DNA of 64,000 nt, from positions 8,655,073 to 8,719,072 of the forward strand of contig JAYGXS010000005.1 of the NCBI GenBank assembly GCA_036362985.1. The letters are read 5' to 3'. Positions 59,149 through 64,000 of this stretch are shown one piece after another. The notes under the pieces were generated by a model. That model had not been told where the DNA came from. It saw nothing but the letters and a program-made list of their open reading frames with translations, and did not search any database. Origin of the DNA: Ligula intestinalis (taxonomy: Eukaryota; Platyhelminthes; Cestoda; Diphyllobothriidea; Diphyllobothriidae). Numbering within the stretch: position 1 is the first letter of the stretch; each line of letters begins with the position of its first letter. A program made the translations under genes and the position numbers.

Positions 59149-62100
59149 CTGAAAAGCATTAAATATATAAATCAGTCCAGCCAACTGAAAGTTACACATT
59201 TCCTGTCCATGCACTTTTTCTAGCTCTTTTGTTTTACAGATATTGTGATCGATAGTAAGAAATTTAAATCAAGTCTGAAAGCATTGACGAAGTGCACACA
59301 CAAAAACAAAAAGCTTTTCAAATTCCTTTAGCTTCGTGGCTAAGAATTTAGCAAATTTGAATTGCATTTGAAAGGAAGGGCTCAAGAATTAATTCATTCT
59401 CATCTGGCCATCTGGCCCAATGAAGTTAAGAATACGTTCTACGAAAATCTCCACACATTGGGACACCTTCTGCGTAAGCTGCAATTAACCATCTTGAACG
59501 ACCCACATCGCTAATTAAAATGATGGTTTTAGTATATTAGGTTTTTTAAGCACTGTTTTGAAATACGTAAGGTGCAGACATGCTACTTTTGCTACTCTCG
59601 AAGCTAAATTATTATTGTTACATCTTTTCCGGCATAAACCACCACTTAATCAGATGCATATGTAAAAAGCAAGCAGAATTTATCTGCTTTGCAAAACAAA
59701 TGCTTTTGATTTTTATCTGACACATACTTAAAGTTTACTTGTGTTCTCATCACTCAATCAGCAGCTTTTACATTGTGACACACTTTTTACATGCTGGTAT
59801 GGCAGTTTTTCAATTCAAACTGAATTGTCGTTGTATATTTCCGGAAAGTGAATTGCTTTTTTAACGATATATGTCGAAACATGTTTAAAATCGAGGCCAT
59901 CTAAATGTTGGTTAACTTAATTTATAATTATTTCGGAGGTATTTCAATTGAACGTAATATGTTTCCTAACATGCTGACAAGAAAATCTACATTCCCCATT
60001 GATGCACGAGAAAATTTAAACGGTTTGACATCAGCCTATATTCAGTAAGAAATTGAATTATTTGATTGAGAAACCAACCTCGAGACAGAGGTTACTTAAG
60101 AACATGGGTTCAAGTCAGCCAGCGACTCAGTAGTTTTTTAACGACTTTGCAAATGAAAAACGTGGGTTCGCACAAGCTGCGGATGGGGACGATCTCTTGT
60201 GCTCAGCAACGCTACTGCTTCAGCCGGTGCGTTCACATGAATTGTACAATACACGTGTTACAAATCGTGTGCAGAATGTATGGAAGTCAATAAGCAATAA
60301 GAATAAAAATATGATGCATCTGTATCTACTATGCATAGATATCCTTTTCGTGATCAATAAGTTAAAAACGGAAAAATCTTCAAAGTCAACAAACCGATAA
60401 AAGCTGCATCCAGAACCGGTAAAATCGTCAGCTTTGTTCTCATTTAATCGCAGGCCGTTTATAGTGAGTTTTGATCAGCTAACTTTTTTCAAATATAATT
60501 TTATGCATTAGGTTATATTTCGCGGTTTATGTCAAGTATTTGTTGTTCCATCTCCTCATACCTTTTTCTATATTTGTTTTGTCTAAAATATCTAAAATAC
60601 ATAGGAGTTTTACATGTTAAGAATCATAATGCGTCCATAGAGGAGAGGGTCTCGCTCGTAAAATATCGTGATACAGCACATATTTTGGGTTTTTCTTTTG
60701 GTTTTTAAGCTGCTGTGGGCTGTAATGCATTTTCCTATTACATCTATTTTCGGAAATGGAAACAAGCGAGCTTTAGGCGAACTCAGGCGGTCGAATTAAT
60801 TGCAAAGCTATTAACATTGACAAATCAAAGTCAGGCATTTATTTACGCCGTACGCTAAAAGAAAATTACTATCGACTGGGAAGTTCACAGAAATTTGCTA
60901 CCAGAAACTCAAAAGTTCATTAAGCGTCCACGGAAATCAGGTGAACAAGCTTTGTCTGTAGTGGACTACAACACGATAAGGAAATATGCAGAGGAATAAT
61001 TATTGAGTATATCATTGGCAAGTGTTATTAATATGATTACAGTTACCCTGTTATGCATTATAAGTGCCCAAACATAAGAAGTTAAGACCATTATTGTCTG
61101 GAAGAGCGTTCACGGAGAACATCAGTAGCGTGATCGTGTAAAGATGTGAAGGTCGCAACCAAGCGTTCACGATAAAGCCATTTTTAAGTAGTAAATTTAC
61201 CACGGAAATGTTTTAATTGCTACAGACTACAAAGATAAAAGGTGCCTATCCTGAAAGAGCATTTACTTATGCGGTCCACTAATACTGAAATGAACTTTCC
61301 AAGAAAGTGCACAGCATCTAGAGTAACCCTAAAGAACTGTTGATGGTCGATGTTTTCGATGACCATCAAATTTGCAGAACGGCCAGTCTGGCAACGGACT
61401 GTGGACAACATCGACAGTCACTGATACTATAAAATATCTTTCCGGCTAAAATGGCTTTCACTTTGCCAGATTGGTATCTTAATGTTACAAAATAATAATC
61501 CTGTTCATCTTTTTAAAGAGCTACGTATGTGATAGCGCTCTCTACTCCAATCTAACTTTAGGACAACTGCCATAAGCTTCCGATATATGTTTAAAAATAT
61601 AATTTGTTATTGTTGATTTATATGCTTGAATATATCTTTCTAGAGAACGATAATGCAATGAGACTTTGTGGACGCATAAAGGGTCACTTCGCTAAAAGTC
61701 TAATTTCATGTATGCTTCTGCTTTTGCTGATTATTGTATTCGTGATTTTCCATGCGTAGGACATCTGTTGGCGTCAAGGTTACTCAGTTGAAGGAATTAT
61801 TGAGACTTTCGGTAGGTCCAATTATTTTTAAAGAACATTGGTATTTAAAAATAATATATTATTAATTTCCCGACCAAATAATGCCTTTAAGAACGGCCTT
61901 TCGTTTACTGATTCTGGAAACACATCGAAGGCAAACTTTGCATAAAAAATATTATCCTGTGATAATTGTTATTTTTAATGAGTGCGCAAAACAAAAAAAT
62001 TGTACAAGAATTGCAAAAAAGTGCATGTTCTGCTACTCATAACATTTGGTAGTTCAACGTACGTGCAAAATCCTTCAAAAATGTTTTATGTCCAGCATAG

Positions 62101-62990
62101 CATTAAGAGAAATTCACAAATTAAAAATTTATAATTGATAACCAAGACAAATAAAATTAATTCTTCTTGCATACAGATGATTACCTGTAAAACGAATTCC
62201 GCATAAATTATAAATTTCTCAAAATGCCTCTTATAATTATGCATGCGGCATGGAAAACCATAACGGCAAATCTTCTCCTTTTAAATGATATAAAAATAAT
62301 AAAATGCATAGTCTAAAGGTATAGACAATCTGCATGTTATCTTTATCAAGGGCCTACTCGATATGCAGCGGTTCTTAATGTCGAAAAACCATTTCGAAAA
62401 AACGTTTCAAGGAGGAAACTTTAACAAGGCCGTTTTACCTGTTAAAACAAAGGCATCTTACAAACATTTCGTTAACCAATTCAAGTGAAAGGCATTTCAT
62501 TGGCAGTAGATGGACGACGAGACTGAAACATGTGTTCATACTCCCTATTTTTATTGGGCAGTTAATGTAAGATTTCCTTGTCACTTTAATCAAACTGTTG
62601 CGCGTTACAACCCAATGTGATTCGGTTACATAACCTGAAACTATATGGTAATGTCATGCTACCTCTAGGTAGGTCAGTATCATCGTGCCAAGTTTGACTT
62701 TTAAATGTAACTGGCTTTGAAATGATTTTCCTATTTAATAATTTAAAACTCAACGTCAGACAATTTCGCAAAAATTATTTTTACTGTATATTGACTACAG
62801 TTCCATGCCATAACTTTATTTTATAAAACAATTTAATCGAAAACTTTATGATAAGTAAAATGCACAACTTTAATTTACTCTGTTTCAATTCAATTTATCT
62901 AGGAAATAAGTGCTTCTTCCCGTGGTTTCTTCTCATATTTATTAATAATATTCATATCTGAAAAATCGCTAAAATCGCTTTCCTAGTAGC
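59149..62990. other. AT-rich sequence upstream of the start-codon exon, no gene seen
   Basis: A non-coding first exon and promoter may lie here or further upstream, but I could not identify them. No element family recognised. Confidence 0.45.
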
Positions 62991-62997
62991 AATTAGT

Positions 62998-63812
62998 TTC
63001 ATCTACGTAAAGGACGGCGTAATTGACCTATATTGCGCAGCTATCGTGTTTGCGGATGACTTTAAAATCTTGGCTGAAGTAAGCTGGGCTGACGACGCAA
63101 AAAGGTTATAGTCGAATAGCGATAAATTGGTTATCTGGTCATCTACGTGGCTTCTTTACTTTAATGCATTTAAGTGTCTGGTTCTACACATAAGCCCGGG
63201 ACGAAAAATTTCGCACAAACACAGTTTTTTATCAATGGAACCGCGTGAAAAGATGTTGATGCGCATAAAGATCTATGCGCGTGGACAACCACGAACTTGA
63301 TGCCACAGCGCAGTGTAAAAAGGCCGTCCAGGAGGCAACTAGTTTCCTGCACTGGATTAGACGAGCGTTCAAAATCTTCCCACCTGAACTCTTCGAATAA
63401 TTTTTGGTGCCTTTGTGGGGCCACATCTTAATTACGGCATGCCAGTTTTGACAACGTGGTTGCAAAACGACGTGAACCTTCTCGAACAAGTGCAACGGAG
63501 CGCAACAAAGATGGTCAATGGACTCAGGAATGTACCATATCAGGAGAGATTGATCAAGCTTGACCTTTTTCCCTTATCTTACAGGCACGTACAATGGCTC
63601 CTGCTCGGGATATTTTTGATAATTCGGGTCATGGTTCTATAAGAGTTAAGGCTAAGACGATTAACCTTAACGCCCACAATCTTCCAGGTCCATGTTCCTT
63701 AGGAGATGAGAAGTCGGTGGAAGCCAGAAGAGTAGGAATAGTTTATTGTGTACACAAAGGAACGGAGAATAGATTGAGGAAAAAGTGTGACTTGGAAAGA
63801 ACGACCAGCTAG
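62998..63812 (+). pseudogene. LINE (Jockey/CR1-type) reverse transcriptase relic
   Basis: FIYVKDGVIDLYCAAIVFAD then DFKILAEVSW (62998-63085) carries the catalytic FADD box. A stop follows at 63108. KLVIWSSTW..FNAFKCLVLHI (63120-63185) is the next conserved stretch. YGMPVLTTWLQNDVNLLEQV then QRSATKMVNGL and YQERLIKLDLFPLSYR (63434-63585) are the C-terminal motifs of Jockey/CR1-type proteins. Several frameshifts. Confidence 0.78.
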
Positions 63813-64000
63813 GAAATTAGCCGCGTCCCAAGTGGGGCTAAGCAGCAGTAATATTTAAAAGGGCAGCGGAGTATTTGAGGACGCTAATTGGCCCAGAGCG
63901 ATGCAGGATGCTCAGTCGTTCGATTGCCTCACGTGCGTGTGTGCACCCAAGGGTATAGGTTAGACCTTGCATTCAGACCAGCCAAAGCGCTGGGTCGAGG

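Noticed and set aside
1..64000. CRISPR arrays, bacterial operons, phage or riboswitch features
   Set aside because: Direct repeats here are microsatellites or transposon ends; spliced exons and retroelements show a eukaryotic nuclear genome.

Overview
This is eukaryotic DNA, most likely from a flatworm and probably a tapeworm. The evidence is spliced exons with GT/AG borders, one very short (41-base) intron beside introns of up to 35 kb, and a dense load of Penelope-like elements (PLEs), an RTE-like LINE, a second LINE, a mariner copy and tRNA-like SINEs. No prokaryotic gene organisation, rRNA, functional tRNA or CRISPR array was seen. The species cannot be fixed from the sequence.

The only host protein gene I can assemble runs on the minus strand across almost the whole window. 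Seven coding exons (59101-59017, 45936-45799, 42536-42472, 42430-42386, 40401-40339, 37169-36753, 1403-1326) join in phase into 891 bases (297 codons) with no stop. They encode the N-terminal F-BAR domain of a protein resembling the GMIP/ARHGAP29/ARHGAP45 group of Rho GTPase-activating proteins. Later exons must lie beyond position 1. Nearly everything else in the window sits in its introns.

The 35-kb intron (1404-36752) holds most of the mobile DNA. From low to high coordinate it contains: a CTA-rich repeat (23-600, just outside the intron on its low side); AT-rich inverted repeats (1.9-3.2 kb); a TIR element (4.1-4.6 kb); inverted PLE terminal repeats (4.8-5.3 kb); SINEs (6.1, 7.2 and 12.5 kb); an endonuclease-only PLE piece (9.9-10.6 kb); PLE-1 with long direct terminal repeats (12.8-15.6 kb); two more TIR elements (17.3-18.1 kb); two head-to-head PLE-2 copies (18.8-21.6 kb); PLE-3 (21.8-23.9 kb); further terminal repeats (23.9-25.6 kb); a PLE endonuclease relic (30.5 kb); a dead RTE-like LINE (33.7-34.9 kb); and another endonuclease-only PLE (35.3-36.2 kb). 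The smaller introns hold a mariner relic (39.1-40.0 kb), a TIR element (43.4 kb), SINEs (46.2-46.9 kb), an inverted repeat (47.7-48.0 kb) and two copies of a second TIR family (48.4-49.1 and 51.5-52.1 kb). The part from 52.2 to 63 kb is AT-rich and nearly empty; a LINE relic ends the window.

The most unusual object is PLE-3. Between two 85-base inverted terminal repeats, the N-terminal half of the reverse transcriptase is missing. In its place, on the same strand, lies a nearly intact intronless copy of VPS28, an ESCRT-I subunit. Second, the terminal repeats of PLE-1 and PLE-3 carry hammerhead-ribozyme-like folds. In PLE-1 both copies have lost the core G8 base. Hammerhead-like cores (CTGANGA, hairpin, GAAA) recur in several other terminal-repeat families here.
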